Source of the DNA: DAORHV01 sp964513925
GTDB lineage: Bacteria; Patescibacteriota; Gracilibacteria; Peribacterales; Peribacteraceae
DNA length: 64,000 bases
Assembly (NCBI GenBank): GCA_964513925.1
Contig: CAZENR010000005.1
Location: 25,885-89,884, forward strand
Direction: 5' to 3'
The number at the start of each line of letters is the position of its first letter. Positions within the stretch are counted from its first letter, which is position 1. The notes beneath the pieces were generated by a model. It had not been told where the DNA came from. It saw nothing but the letters and a program-made list of their open reading frames with translations, and ran no database searches. The translations under genes and the position numbers were made by a program. Shown one piece after another: positions 50,912-59,204 of this stretch.

Positions 50912-52156
50912 TACTTCCTTAAACAGCTCTCGGTGTTCGCGCCTGAAGAAGAAGACAAACAATACCCATGCAAACAGCGTGCACACAGCCGCGACCAGGG
51001 TAGGCATATTTCTGTGCACCGTGACTATGCAGCCCGCGATAATAGGTGGAATGGCGATGCCAAGTGACTGGATAGATTGGTAGATACCCATTACTTCTCC
51101 CTGCGACTCTTTAGTTGCAAGATTCGAGACCACGGCAATGGACGTCGGCTGAATGAGGCCCTGGAACATCGCAATGAACGGCAGAATGAAATACATGCCG
51201 CCTGGATGCTCGGGTATGACTAGCAGCGGCAAGACCATGGCCAGACAAAGTACCGATACGGACAAAATGCCCGCCGGAGAGAACCAACGGGAAATAGGGC
51301 GCAGAATCACACCCTGCGTCAGCACGATCCATAATCCAATGTAGGCAAATAAATCCCCAATTTGCTTCTGGCTGAAGTGAAATTTTTCTATAAGGAAGAC
51401 TTGAAAGAATTGCGTGAAGAAGTTAAAGCCAAACGCAAGAACGAATGACACGATAAACATGGTACGCAGATTGGGCATGTCCCAAGCCTTGCGGATGTTA
51501 CGCACGCCGGTAAGCACACTCACTTTTGTATTGATGGAGGTCTTGAGCGTCTCGGGGAGCCAGAAGATGACTAGTAGCGCATTGATGGAGCAAAGCATGG
51601 CTGCAAGCCAGAATGGCGTTGCGTATGTAAACCAACTGAGTGTAGTTGGATCGGAAAGTCTGCCGCCGATATACGGCCCAAGAATGAAGCCGAGGCCAAA
51701 TGCGGTGCCAATAAGCCCGAAGTTTCGAGCTTTTTCGTCCTCGTGACTGATATCCGCAATGGCGGATATGGCCACTGCGACACTGCCGCCTCCAAATCCG
51801 TCAATGACCCTGCTTAAAAACAGCAACGGCAAGCTATGCCAAATGATTCCGAGTGCAAACAAGCAGTATCCTGCGCAGCTGCCAAGTAATACGGTAATTA
51901 GGACCTTTCGGCGGCCAATATGATCGGAAATCGCCCCGAGCAGTGGCGACCCTACGAATTGCGACAGTGGATATGCTGCAATGAGTAATCCCAAGATAAC
52001 CGGTCTCCATTCCAGCGATACATACGATGGCAGAAGGCCGCCGTCGTTTTCTAGCACCACGGCTGCAATCACCGGAATGACAATGCCTACACCCAACAAA
52101 TCCAGAAATACCGTGAAGAAAATCGACGCGAGTGCCAGGGCGTTCTTCTTAGGCAT
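50909..52156 (-). CDS. MFS transporter (DHA1/TetA-like)
   Basis: 415 aa, 12 membrane segments. IFFTVFLDLLGVGIVIPVIA in helix 1, the motif-A loop GSPLLGAISDHIGRRKVLI, motif-C-like GFGGGSVAVAISAIADISHE and DEKARNFGLIGTAFGLGFIL. This matches the tetracycline/multidrug-type drug:H+ antiporter subfamily. Substrate cannot be told from sequence. Convergent with the Ser-rich gene; tRNA-Pro lies upstream on the same strand. Confidence 0.88.
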   Translation of the reverse strand: MPKKNALALASIFFTVFLDLLGVGIVIPVIAAVVLENDGGLLPSYVSLEWRPVILGLLIAAYPLSQFVGSPLLGAISDHIGRRKVLITVLLGSCAGYCLFALGIIWHSLPLLFLSRVIDGFGGGSVAVAISAIADISHEDEKARNFGLIGTAFGLGFILGPYIGGRLSDPTTLSWFTYATPFWLAAMLCSINALLVIFWLPETLKTSINTKVSVLTGVRNIRKAWDMPNLRTMFIVSFVLAFGFNFFTQFFQVFLIEKFHFSQKQIGDLFAYIGLWIVLTQGVILRPISRWFSPAGILSVSVLCLAMVLPLLVIPEHPGGMYFILPFIAMFQGLIQPTSIAVVSNLATKESQGEVMGIYQSIQSLGIAIPPIIAGCIVTVHRNMPTLVAAVCTLFAWVLFVFFFRREHRELFKEV

Positions 52157-52235
52157 ACATGTCGGCGAAGGGACTAGGAGGGTTAAAAGCAGTGAATGCG
52201 CCCGAACCGACTGACGTGCGGGTTGGTGACATCAT

Positions 52236-52363
52236 CCGAACGAGTTCGTAACGCTGAAGATGGAATGGTCGGAGCGACTGGACTCGTCGCCTGCGGGCTA
52301 GCGGCATGGTCCCGAACGAGTTCGTGACGCGAAAGAATGGAATGGTCGGAGCGACTGGACTCG
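52236..52363. repeat. Direct repeat containing the 3' end of tRNA-Pro
   Basis: 52236-52286 and 52312-52363 share CCGAACGAGTTCGT and a 27-nt block ending in the tRNA T-arm (GGTCGGAGCGACTGGACTCG). The offset is about one tRNA length. The left copy has the intact 3' arm and CCA but a degraded 5' half: a decayed tandem tRNA-Pro or an att-like duplication. Confidence 0.7.
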
Positions 52364-52418
52364 AACCAGCGGCCTCGTGGTCCCGAACCACGCGCTCTAC
52401 CAACTGAGCTACGCCCCG
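52343..52418 (-). tRNA. tRNA-Pro (CGG)
   Basis: 76 nt with encoded CCA. Acceptor CGGGGCG/CGCTCCG (one G-T pair), D-arm GCTC/GAGC, anticodon stem CGTGG/CCACG with loop TTCGGGA (CGG), T-arm with TTCGAGT. Confidence 0.95.
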
Positions 52419-52715
52419 ATACGACCAAAACCAACGCACTGCAGCATAGAGAAAAATCACTGCCAGTGCCAGAGTCTTCTCTTGCCGCAGCACCAGCGCG
52501 GACTTGACGGTTTTGCGAGCCTACCGATTTTCCTTAATGTGTTTCAGAACATTGTTTTGTTTTTGACAATAGTTGCAGTTAGGCAGAATTGTTCAATTTT
52601 TTTGTACATAGTTTTGTGTGCGCTGGCAACTGATGGTGACATTTACATCTTCTGTTAGCCAAAATTACCCAGTTATTGCTTTGTAGTTCGAAAAATGTCG
52701 GAGTAGAAAAAGTAC
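52419..52715. other. Intergenic region without a recognised gene
   Basis: T-rich on the plus strand and lower in GC than its surroundings. I see no ORF with credible composition, tRNA or terminator hairpin. It separates tRNA-Pro from the 41-residue ORF. Confidence 0.6.
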
Positions 52716-52743
52716 TAGACACCAAAACCACCTTGCTTACAAT
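52716..52743 (+). promoter_or_regulatory. Promoter of the 41-residue ORF
   Basis: TAGACA (52716-52721), 16-nt spacer, TACAAT (52738-52743), 27 nt to ATG 52771. Leader contains CCTCCCTTTTTTTCC. Confidence 0.6.
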
Positions 52744-52770
52744 GCCTCCCTTTTTTTCCGCCTTTCTATA

Positions 52771-52896
52771 ATGAATCACGTGAAACTCACAACATATCGT
52801 GTTTCAACCCCGCTCGTGCTAACGCACGTTGCACTCATTACTGCAATGATGCTGGTGATGGTGCTCAGCCTTCCGGCGATTACGATTCCCGCGTAA
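52771..52896 (+). CDS. 41-residue membrane peptide
   Basis: ATG 52771 to TAA. The protein begins MNHVKLTTYRVSTPLVLTHV and continues with one hydrophobic helix (ALITAMMLVMVLSLPAITI) before a two-residue end. The preceding promoter (TAGACA/TACAAT) and pyrimidine-rich leader match the gene-start pattern of the window, so expression is likely. No family recognised; possibly a secreted peptide precursor or a small membrane subunit. Confidence 0.6.
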   Translation: MNHVKLTTYRVSTPLVLTHVALITAMMLVMVLSLPAITIPA

Positions 52897-52951
52897 GCAA
52901 AAGACTTGAACCGGGTTCAGGCAAGTAACTTCAGGGCAATAGCCCTACGTT

Positions 52952-53500
52952 CTACTGCGGCCTGTCGTAGCGCTTTACATCACCCTCTGCCACAACGACA
53001 CCCGGCTGGCTTGGGTCTTTTGTCGTTTCCTTGGTGACTAGAATGTGCGTGTGGTTGGTAATGTTCGTCTTGGTGTCCAAGCTGACGCTGTGACGGACAT
53101 CGCCAAACAAGTTGGCCAACCAGCCAAGTTTCACGGGGTTCTTGCCGGCTTCTTCCGTAAGCCAGGCTACGTAATATTCACCCTTGTCCAACTTCTTCAC
53201 ATTCACGTTGAGCGTGTGTAGAAACGCACCATCTTCGAAGGCATACGTGTATCCCACACCGTTGGCATTCGTGCCATTTACACCGCTGACAGCACCGTAC
53301 CAGAAACCATTTTCACGACCGTGCTGCGGGTCGGTAATTGCACGCCCGTTGTTCATGAACACCTGTACCTTCTCCGTCTCCAGAATATCGCCGGTTTCAG
53401 TGCTTGGGTTCTCTACGCGAACTTCCTGGCTTGGTTTGCCGCAAGCGGCAAGTACAAGCAAAGTACCTGATACCAAGACGAGAGAAAGTTTGGACTTCAT
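52952..53500 (-). CDS. Lipoprotein of unknown function
   Basis: 182 aa. Lipobox LLVLAAC after MKSKLSLVLVSGT. The mature part (KVQVFMNNGRAITDPQHGRE, GYTYAFEDGAFLHTLNVNVK, YYVAWLTEEAG, HTHILVTKET) looks like a small anti-sigma/Anti_sig_factor-K- or CHRD-like beta domain, without firm assignment. ATG 53500 is chosen over the frame start at 53608 because of the lipobox and a striking leader containing nine consecutive C. It follows the Wzy-like gene by 86 nt. Confidence 0.75.
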   Translation of the reverse strand: MKSKLSLVLVSGTLLVLAACGKPSQEVRVENPSTETGDILETEKVQVFMNNGRAITDPQHGRENGFWYGAVSGVNGTNANGVGYTYAFEDGAFLHTLNVNVKKLDKGEYYVAWLTEEAGKNPVKLGWLANLFGDVRHSVSLDTKTNITNHTHILVTKETTKDPSQPGVVVAEGDVKRYDRPQ

Positions 53501-53586
53501 GATCAGTGGGGGGGGGAATACACACGCTGACGGATAGCGCGGGCGGATCTTACCACCGGAGCTGGAAGTTTCCAGCCGAATTGCCG

Positions 53587-55596
53587 TTACTGAGGTGAGG
53601 CTTTCCATAGCAGGCCGTCCGGCCTCGCCTGGAAATGGATGCGGTCATCTTCAGATTTTGTGCGAATGCGTTCTATCAGCTGCTTGTATGCATCTGCATC
53701 CTGGGGATACAACCTTGCTAGCAGTGACGCCGTCTCCATTGCACCTTCAACGTTTCGAGAGAGCGAAATGAAATGGGCGTTTTCCTCAATGGCTAATGCA
53801 AAGTCATTTAAGACTCGCTCAAGTTCGTTTCGCCAGGCATCAATTTCGGGGGTGGCGCGCACCTTCGGACCTGCAAGTTCTCGCAGCAACAAGTGCGCGA
53901 TGCCGATGTCGTTGTACTTCCCGAGAGCATACGCCTTACGATACGCATCCGTGGCCTTCTGCGGTTGCTGCGCCGCAACGGCCAAGTCGCCACGCAACTT
54001 CCATAGACGCGCATCTTCTGCATTCACGCGTTGGTAATCGCTCAATGCCTGCTCGGCTTCTGCCAAGTGAGCCTCGTCCAACTTTCCTGGCTCCAGCAGT
54101 AGCGATGCTTTACTCAACAACAGATCTCGGGTGAAGAGTGCAGGTTCTGCATCGGTATACCAGACGATTGCCTGCAGCATTTTGCCTTGAGCCTCGGCAT
54201 GTCTTCCACGCGATGAGATGAGCAGGTAATACCCTTCACGCAGTGCAAATGCCAGCACTAGCATTGCCAAGATACTCTCCACAACGCGCTGCGCCTTTGC
54301 GCGGGTAGGCGTGGTACGTGGCGACAATGGCACCGAAACGATACCCGTAACCAGTGTGAGTGGAAGCAGGATGCCAACAAACTGCACGTTGTAGTCCACA
54401 AGATTGTGAGCAGCTACACCGGCAATAGCTACAAGAAAGGCTAAAGTAAGGTGCGTTCCGTGTTGATAATGGCAAACACCGTGCCACCAGCGCCGCAAGC
54501 CATGGGCGTAGGCGACACCCATGAGCAGCAGCAGGAGTATCGCAGCGGGCCATCCGCGCTCCATTGCGTACTTCAGAACGATGTTGTGTGCGTGGTCGGA
54601 AGTGGCCAGTACGTCTTGCTGGAGACGGGGTTGAACGAAGCGGAAGCTGTAGGGGCCCCAACCGGTGAGCGGCCTTTCCAACGAAAGTGACAATGCCTGC
54701 TTCCAAAACTGTGCGCGTTCGGAGAAAGAAGAATTCCCTTCAGCCGAGCTGAATGTTGCCTTGCGGAGCACCGATTCCACCGGGTGGTAATGCGATCGCA
54801 GTACGTTGATGGCGGAAAACCACAGCATGGCAAAAAATATTACGGACAGTGTTGTAACGATGAGCTGATGCCAATTCACGCGCCTACGCATACCGAAGGC
54901 TAACAAGAAGAGACACAGTGCTAACTGACCAACAAAGGCCAGGAATCCGGCTCGCGAGTAACTAAGCAGAAGACATCCGACAAAGAACGCGACCACCGCC
55001 CAATGCAGCACTACACGCGACACCGAGAATTGATCGCGCTTCCAGCCTGCCTCGGGAGAAAAGACGGTCCAAGCCACCATGGGCCAGGCAAGCAGGCAGA
55101 ATTGCGCCCAAGCGTTGGGCCAGTAATCGGTATGAAATCGCTGGTCGAAGAATGAGCCGACAAACCTATTAACCGGCTGGAGAACATACACCAGCACTCC
55201 GATAGCGCATGCGGCATACGCTACGACGGCAATGGTACGTGCGACCCGAAACGACAGCGAATGCGGATCTGCGCTTGAGAGCTGCTCCCGAATGACCCAG
55301 CACAGCAGCAGTGCCACCCCAGCCGACTGCAACACTTCGTCGAAGCCGTAATTCCGCGTGGAGGAATATGTAAACGACAACACCGTCCAGACGAACAACA
55401 TCATTGCCGGCCACCAAAGACGCCGCGGCACTGCAATGGAAGGCGTGCTCCACAACGCCTGCAGCAGAATCAACATGCTGCCGGCAGCAGCAAAAAGCCA
55501 CGTTGTCTCCAGAGACTTCCCGCCTTTCCAGAGCACTGAAAATGCAAGTAGTGTCAGCAGCAATGTTTCGCAGGTGCGGCGAAGGGCATGCGGCAT
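53587..55596 (-). CDS. O-antigen ligase/Wzy-like polytopic protein with TPR tail
   Basis: 669 aa. About 11-12 membrane segments in the first ~430 residues with the Wzy_C/O-antigen ligase core: RFHTDYWPNAWAQFCLLAWP, LLLSYSRAGFLAFVGQLALC, the large outer loop (SFSERAQFWKQALSLSLERP, GWGPYSFRFVQP, SDHAHNIVLKYAMERGWPA). The last ~200 residues form TPR-like helices (EAEQALSDYQRVNAEDARLW, AYRKAYALGKYNDIG). This plan is shared by O-antigen ligases and PglL-type O-oligosaccharyltransferases; glycan ligation to lipid, sugar or protein cannot be separated here. A TAGAAT box lies 9 nt before the ATG. Confidence 0.82.
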   Translation of the reverse strand: MPHALRRTCETLLLTLLAFSVLWKGGKSLETTWLFAAAGSMLILLQALWSTPSIAVPRRLWWPAMMLFVWTVLSFTYSSTRNYGFDEVLQSAGVALLLCWVIREQLSSADPHSLSFRVARTIAVVAYAACAIGVLVYVLQPVNRFVGSFFDQRFHTDYWPNAWAQFCLLAWPMVAWTVFSPEAGWKRDQFSVSRVVLHWAVVAFFVGCLLLSYSRAGFLAFVGQLALCLFLLAFGMRRRVNWHQLIVTTLSVIFFAMLWFSAINVLRSHYHPVESVLRKATFSSAEGNSSFSERAQFWKQALSLSLERPLTGWGPYSFRFVQPRLQQDVLATSDHAHNIVLKYAMERGWPAAILLLLLMGVAYAHGLRRWWHGVCHYQHGTHLTLAFLVAIAGVAAHNLVDYNVQFVGILLPLTLVTGIVSVPLSPRTTPTRAKAQRVVESILAMLVLAFALREGYYLLISSRGRHAEAQGKMLQAIVWYTDAEPALFTRDLLLSKASLLLEPGKLDEAHLAEAEQALSDYQRVNAEDARLWKLRGDLAVAAQQPQKATDAYRKAYALGKYNDIGIAHLLLRELAGPKVRATPEIDAWRNELERVLNDFALAIEENAHFISLSRNVEGAMETASLLARLYPQDADAYKQLIERIRTKSEDDRIHFQARPDGLLWKASPQ

Positions 55597-55647
55597 ATAC
55601 GGTCGATTCTACCGTAGTCCGACACCCAACGTACATATACTCCGCTA

Positions 55648-56409
55648 CTAGTTGGCTTCCGGCGTTGGAGGCACCACTGCGTTTTCCGGCACGAAGAATG
55701 CCTGCGGATAGGCCTGTTTAAGCGCTTGCGATACCTGGTTTCCTGTGAGCTGCTCGCGTGGACCTGCCGCGTTCAGTGCAGCAACGACTTGCGACATGAC
55801 GTCTATGCGTTCAGTGGGATGGTCGTTGCCAAGGAGCTGGCGGAAGCGCTGAAACCTTGCACCCATGCGCTTGAAGAACGGTTGTTTGGCTATGTCGGCT
55901 TTACGCTGCGCCTTCAGCCACTCGGAGGCTTTTGTCAGCTCCTTGGAAAGGTGCTTCGTGTCAGGGCTGGCATCAATGTAGCTAAGCAGCTCAGCTACTG
56001 TATCACCTGGAATGACTGCCTCTTCTGATTTCCTGCGCTCCAAGAATGCGCGCTGCGACTTGGAAACGAATGCGTCGAACTTACTTTCGCCACCGTTGTG
56101 CTGGAACGCGTTGCGGGCAGCGGAGACATCGTTTTGGAAAGATGTTTCAAGTCCAGGCTTGTGTCGGGCTCCATACTGAGCGGGCTCACCCTCGCGCTCC
56201 CAAACGGAAATATCCTGCCTGTCGGTAAACATGTATGCACCCGAAGCGGCACGCCGATCGATTGCTTCGAGAAGCGGCTGAATTCTACTTCGTTCGTAGT
56301 CAGACAAGCCTGCTACCAACGCGCGAACCTCCGGTGACGCAGAATCCACGTGTTGCCCAAGGGCACGGTCTGCAATGTCGCGCTGGCGTGGTGAATGCAT
56401 GGTACTCAT
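55648..56409 (-). CDS. Hypothetical helical protein
   Basis: 253 aa, no signal peptide or membrane segment, not recognised. Predominantly charged helices (SDYERSRIQPLLEAIDRRAA, SKSQRAFLERRKSEEAVIPG, ELTKASEWLKAQRKADIAKQ), with a C-terminal Pro-rich end. Start 56409 (MSTMHSPRQR) is fixed by a near-consensus promoter whose -10 ends 6 nt upstream; the frame start at 56427 lies inside the -10. Confidence 0.7.
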   Translation of the reverse strand: MSTMHSPRQRDIADRALGQHVDSASPEVRALVAGLSDYERSRIQPLLEAIDRRAASGAYMFTDRQDISVWEREGEPAQYGARHKPGLETSFQNDVSAARNAFQHNGGESKFDAFVSKSQRAFLERRKSEEAVIPGDTVAELLSYIDASPDTKHLSKELTKASEWLKAQRKADIAKQPFFKRMGARFQRFRQLLGNDHPTERIDVMSQVVAALNAAGPREQLTGNQVSQALKQAYPQAFFVPENAVVPPTPEAN

Positions 56410-56415
56410 AATACT

Positions 56416-56443
56416 ATTATAAAACATTATGTTACTAAGTCAA
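56416..56443 (-). promoter_or_regulatory. Near-consensus promoter, leaderless
   Basis: Minus strand TTGACT (56438-56443), 16-nt spacer, TATAAT (56416-56421), 6 nt to ATG 56409. Confidence 0.75.
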
Positions 56444-56475
56444 ATTTAGCTTGTTCGAACAATAGCGGTGTAAGA

Positions 56476-57528
56476 CTACCTTCGAAAGAGGTAATAGCTA
56501 CCTGCGCGCAATGGGTTCAGCAGGCCAGCCAGAGCCTGTTCTGGGGTTTGTCGCACTCGTACTCCGGCGGCATCGAGGACTTCGTCTACCAACGAAGGAG
56601 GCTCATCGTATCGAATGTAGACGATTGCATGATTGGTCTGCAGCACTTCGCGTAACTTATCTGCCAGTTCGTCATCGTAGAATGCCCCGTCTATAAGCCC
56701 GAGTCTGGCAGCCTCTTGGCCGCTCCAAACTCTGCCGGTGGCAAATGATGCCGCTTGCTTCGCAGTGAACTTCCTGCCCTCTTGTACTTCGGATAAGAAT
56801 GCCTGCAGGTTCTCCTGCAAATCGGCGTCTATCATCCGCTTCTCCTCGGCTGTACGAGCGCGCAACGGGTTGTTCATATCCTTGTACGGACCGGTCTTGT
56901 ACACCTCTAAATCCACACCCAGTTTTTGCTTGGCTAGCACCTGAATATTCGGAATTTCGTAGATGACGCCAATGCTGCCGACTGTTGCCAGCTTGTGAGC
57001 GAAAATACCATCGGCATTCACAGCGATATAGTATCCGCCGGAAGCAAGCAGATCGTCTGAATAGATGAAAACCGGCAAGACGTTTTTACTGTACTGCGAA
57101 ACAATCCTGCCTATCTCATCCGACGCCGTCACCATACCGCCTGGGGTGGTCATGCGGATGACGACCGCGGAAAACCCGTCATCAGGATGGAAATCGGCAA
57201 GGCGAGTGCGGACGATGTCAGGTGTAATTACGGTCTGGTCGGAAAACTCGTTTGCAGCAACATCTTCACTAACGATCAATCCATGTAGATCAATCAAACC
57301 GATGGTATCGACATTCTCATCTGTCGCGACCGGGTTGCGTTCTACGAAATGCTCGTCGAATGTCACTTCGACTACTCCGGTACCAGCAAGTCCGGGCGCC
57401 TCACGCGAAATGATGAAGGCACAAAAGCCTACAGCAAGCACAACGAAAAACACCTTGAGCCAATCAGTCCAATGTTTTTCTAGGCGAACGCGAATGGGCT
57501 TGTCGGGTACGGCAGGGAGTACAGTCAT
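56476..57528 (-). CDS. Signal peptide peptidase SppA-like S49 protease
   Basis: 350 aa. A cytosolic basic N-terminus, one membrane helix (WLKVFFVVLAVGFCAFIIS), then the S49 domain: VDTIGLIDLHGLIVS, AVVIRMTTPGGMVTASDEIG, nucleophile Ser in DDLLASGGYYIAVNADGIFA, VGSIGVIYEIPN, and the general-base Lys in VYKTGPYKDMNNPLR. Degrades signal peptides and membrane-protein remnants in or at the membrane. ATG 57528 is chosen because the membrane anchor is properly placed; the longer frame overlaps the next gene. Confidence 0.9.
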   Translation of the reverse strand: MTVLPAVPDKPIRVRLEKHWTDWLKVFFVVLAVGFCAFIISREAPGLAGTGVVEVTFDEHFVERNPVATDENVDTIGLIDLHGLIVSEDVAANEFSDQTVITPDIVRTRLADFHPDDGFSAVVIRMTTPGGMVTASDEIGRIVSQYSKNVLPVFIYSDDLLASGGYYIAVNADGIFAHKLATVGSIGVIYEIPNIQVLAKQKLGVDLEVYKTGPYKDMNNPLRARTAEEKRMIDADLQENLQAFLSEVQEGRKFTAKQAASFATGRVWSGQEAARLGLIDGAFYDDELADKLREVLQTNHAIVYIRYDEPPSLVDEVLDAAGVRVRQTPEQALAGLLNPLRAGSYYLFRR

Positions 57529-57551
57529 CTGGTAGTGGGTGAAAACAATTC

Positions 57552-58094
57552 CTACTGTAGCGCAGGTTTGGCGCAGAAAGGGCATTCCAACAGCCGATTA
57601 TCGGCTACCCAGCGATAGAGTATTGGGCTGAGCACTGCGGCAAACACCAGGTTTCCGAGCAAGTGGTTGATGGTGAAGGGAATCTGTCCCACAAGCGCTT
57701 CCATAAATGGCTGTCCGTAGAACAACGGACCGATGGCAAGCCCTGTAATGCCGTCGTAGACAAGCGTGCCTACGACTGCAAAGATCGCATACCCTAGCAC
57801 ACCGCCCTTGTTACGGCGGAGGAACAGCGTGCCCATTGCCGAAACCAGCATGTACGTTGCTGCAGTGACCCATGTCCATACCCCCACCATGCCAAGCAAG
57901 ATGTCGTAGAACACGATGGATGCTCCGGCAAACACCATGCCCGCCCACACACCCATGCGCTCCGAAAACGGCATGACCGTTGCAAGGATCGGCTCTACGT
58001 TGGGAATGCGATGAGGCAGCAGGCGGAACACGAAGCAGGTCGCCCATCCCAACAGGAATTTTAGCCAATTGCGGAGCACCGGTGAATACAACAT
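57552..58094 (-). CDS. Small polytopic membrane protein, ECF transporter S-component-like
   Basis: 180 aa, five to six hydrophobic segments. LLPHRIPNVEPILATVMPFS, GASIVFYDILLGMVGVWTWV and IPFTINHLLGNLVFAAVLSP resemble ECF-type substrate-binding (S) components, for which the partner EcfA/EcfT is shared and encoded elsewhere. Substrate unknown. ATG 58094 (MLYSPVLRNW) is chosen; the frame is open to 58433, but that part has no membrane character and would overlap the intergenic region and the msrB end. Confidence 0.68.
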   Translation of the reverse strand: MLYSPVLRNWLKFLLGWATCFVFRLLPHRIPNVEPILATVMPFSERMGVWAGMVFAGASIVFYDILLGMVGVWTWVTAATYMLVSAMGTLFLRRNKGGVLGYAIFAVVGTLVYDGITGLAIGPLFYGQPFMEALVGQIPFTINHLLGNLVFAAVLSPILYRWVADNRLLECPFCAKPALQ

Positions 58095-58209
58095 ATAGTA
58101 TGCAGAAAAAGCGTAGCTAACTACATATAGGGAACTAGATCTAGATTTGCAATCTGCGAAAAGGAGAAGCCCTCGACAGTGCACCGAAACATTGCGTTGC
58201 GCGGCGGCG

Positions 58210-58716
58210 CTACAGACCGAAGGCGTCGGCGTAGTCGCCATAGCCATCGGTGCGCAGTCGCGCGGCAGGAACAAATCGCAAGGCTGCCGAGTTGATGCAA
58301 TATCGCAAACCGGTCGGTTTTGGACCATCATCAAATACGTGACCCAAATGCGAGTTAGCCAATGCACTGCGCACTTCGATTCGTTCGTACCCGAGCAACG
58401 TGTCAGTACGCGTGACGATGTTCTCTGGTGCAAGTGGTCTTACAAAACTCGGCCAGCCTGTGTGCGAATCGTACTTATCGCGTGAGCTAAACAACGCTTC
58501 ACCCGACACGATGTCGACGTAAATGCCGTCTTCATGATGATCCCAGTACTCGTTCTGGAAGGGCGGTTCCGTGCCTTCTTCCTGCGTCACTTTGTACTGA
58601 ATCGGCGTAAGCGCCCGGCGCAATACAGCATCGTTTGTCTGTGCTTCTCCCTGCGAGCTCTGCGAAACAGGCATACAGGAAACGAGCAGCAATGCTGATG
58701 CAACGAGTATTTTCAT
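58210..58716 (-). CDS. msrB: Methionine-R-sulfoxide reductase B, exported lipoprotein form
   Basis: 168 aa. N-terminus MKILVASALLLVSC is a minimal signal peptide with lipobox LVSC, so this MsrB should act outside the membrane. Catalytic domain: QNEYWDHHEDGIYVDIVSGE, SRDKYDSHTGWPSF, LGHVFDDGP and the catalytic Cys in LRYCINSAALRF. The structural Zn-binding CxxC pairs are absent. Divergent from a second, Zn-type MsrB gene. Reduces Met-R-sulfoxide in proteins. Confidence 0.88.
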   Translation of the reverse strand: MKILVASALLLVSCMPVSQSSQGEAQTNDAVLRRALTPIQYKVTQEEGTEPPFQNEYWDHHEDGIYVDIVSGEALFSSRDKYDSHTGWPSFVRPLAPENIVTRTDTLLGYERIEVRSALANSHLGHVFDDGPKPTGLRYCINSAALRFVPAARLRTDGYGDYADAFGL

Positions 58717-58817
58717 GCAAGCATCGTACATGCAAATACAGCACATGCGGCAAGTTAACATACAACTTCGCATGGGAGGTGATTGCGAATCGGGCTGTTA
58801 ACATTGAGAATGCTTGC

Positions 58818-59180
58818 ATGCAGCTCAATCCACTGACACCGGAAGAGGAAGATATCCTTGTGCGCAGGGGTACCGAGGCACCGTTCAGCGGTGAGTATGA
58901 GAATGAGTTCCGTACCGGCACATACATTTGCAGGCGCTGCAATGCCGAGCTGTATCGATCCGATGCGAAGTTCCATTCCGGATGCGGGTGGCCGAGTTTC
59001 GATCAAGAGATTACTGGTGCAGTGCGCCGCCTTGCAGACCCCGATGGCAGAAGAGTGGAGATCCGCTGCGCCAATTGCGACGGCCACTTGGGGCATGTAT
59101 TCGAAGGCGAAGGCTTCACTGCAAAAAATACGCGACACTGCGTCAACTCGCTGTCGATGAAGTTCATTGCCACCGCGTGA
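58818..59180 (+). CDS. msrB: Methionine-R-sulfoxide reductase B, cytosolic Zn form
   Basis: 120 aa from ATG 58818 (MQLNPLTPEEEDILVRRGTE), no signal peptide. Zn ligands CRRC (ICRRCNAELY) and CANC (IRCANCDGHLG) are present, with HSGCGWPSF, GHVFEGEG and the catalytic Cys in NTRHCVNSLSMKF. It starts 101 nt from the divergent lipoprotein MsrB. The frame is open back to 58635 but overlaps the other gene's promoter. A weak TTGCGA/GAGAAT pair with 17-nt spacing ends 6 nt before the ATG. Confidence 0.92.
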   Translation: MQLNPLTPEEEDILVRRGTEAPFSGEYENEFRTGTYICRRCNAELYRSDAKFHSGCGWPSFDQEITGAVRRLADPDGRRVEIRCANCDGHLGHVFEGEGFTAKNTRHCVNSLSMKFIATA

Positions 59181-59204
59181 GGGCCGAAGCACCCAACAGC
59201 CAGA

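Noticed and set aside
52341..52365. Phage attachment site with an adjacent prophage
   Set aside because: The tRNA 3'-end duplicate is only about 77 bp away and no integrase or phage gene is present; only a possible scar.
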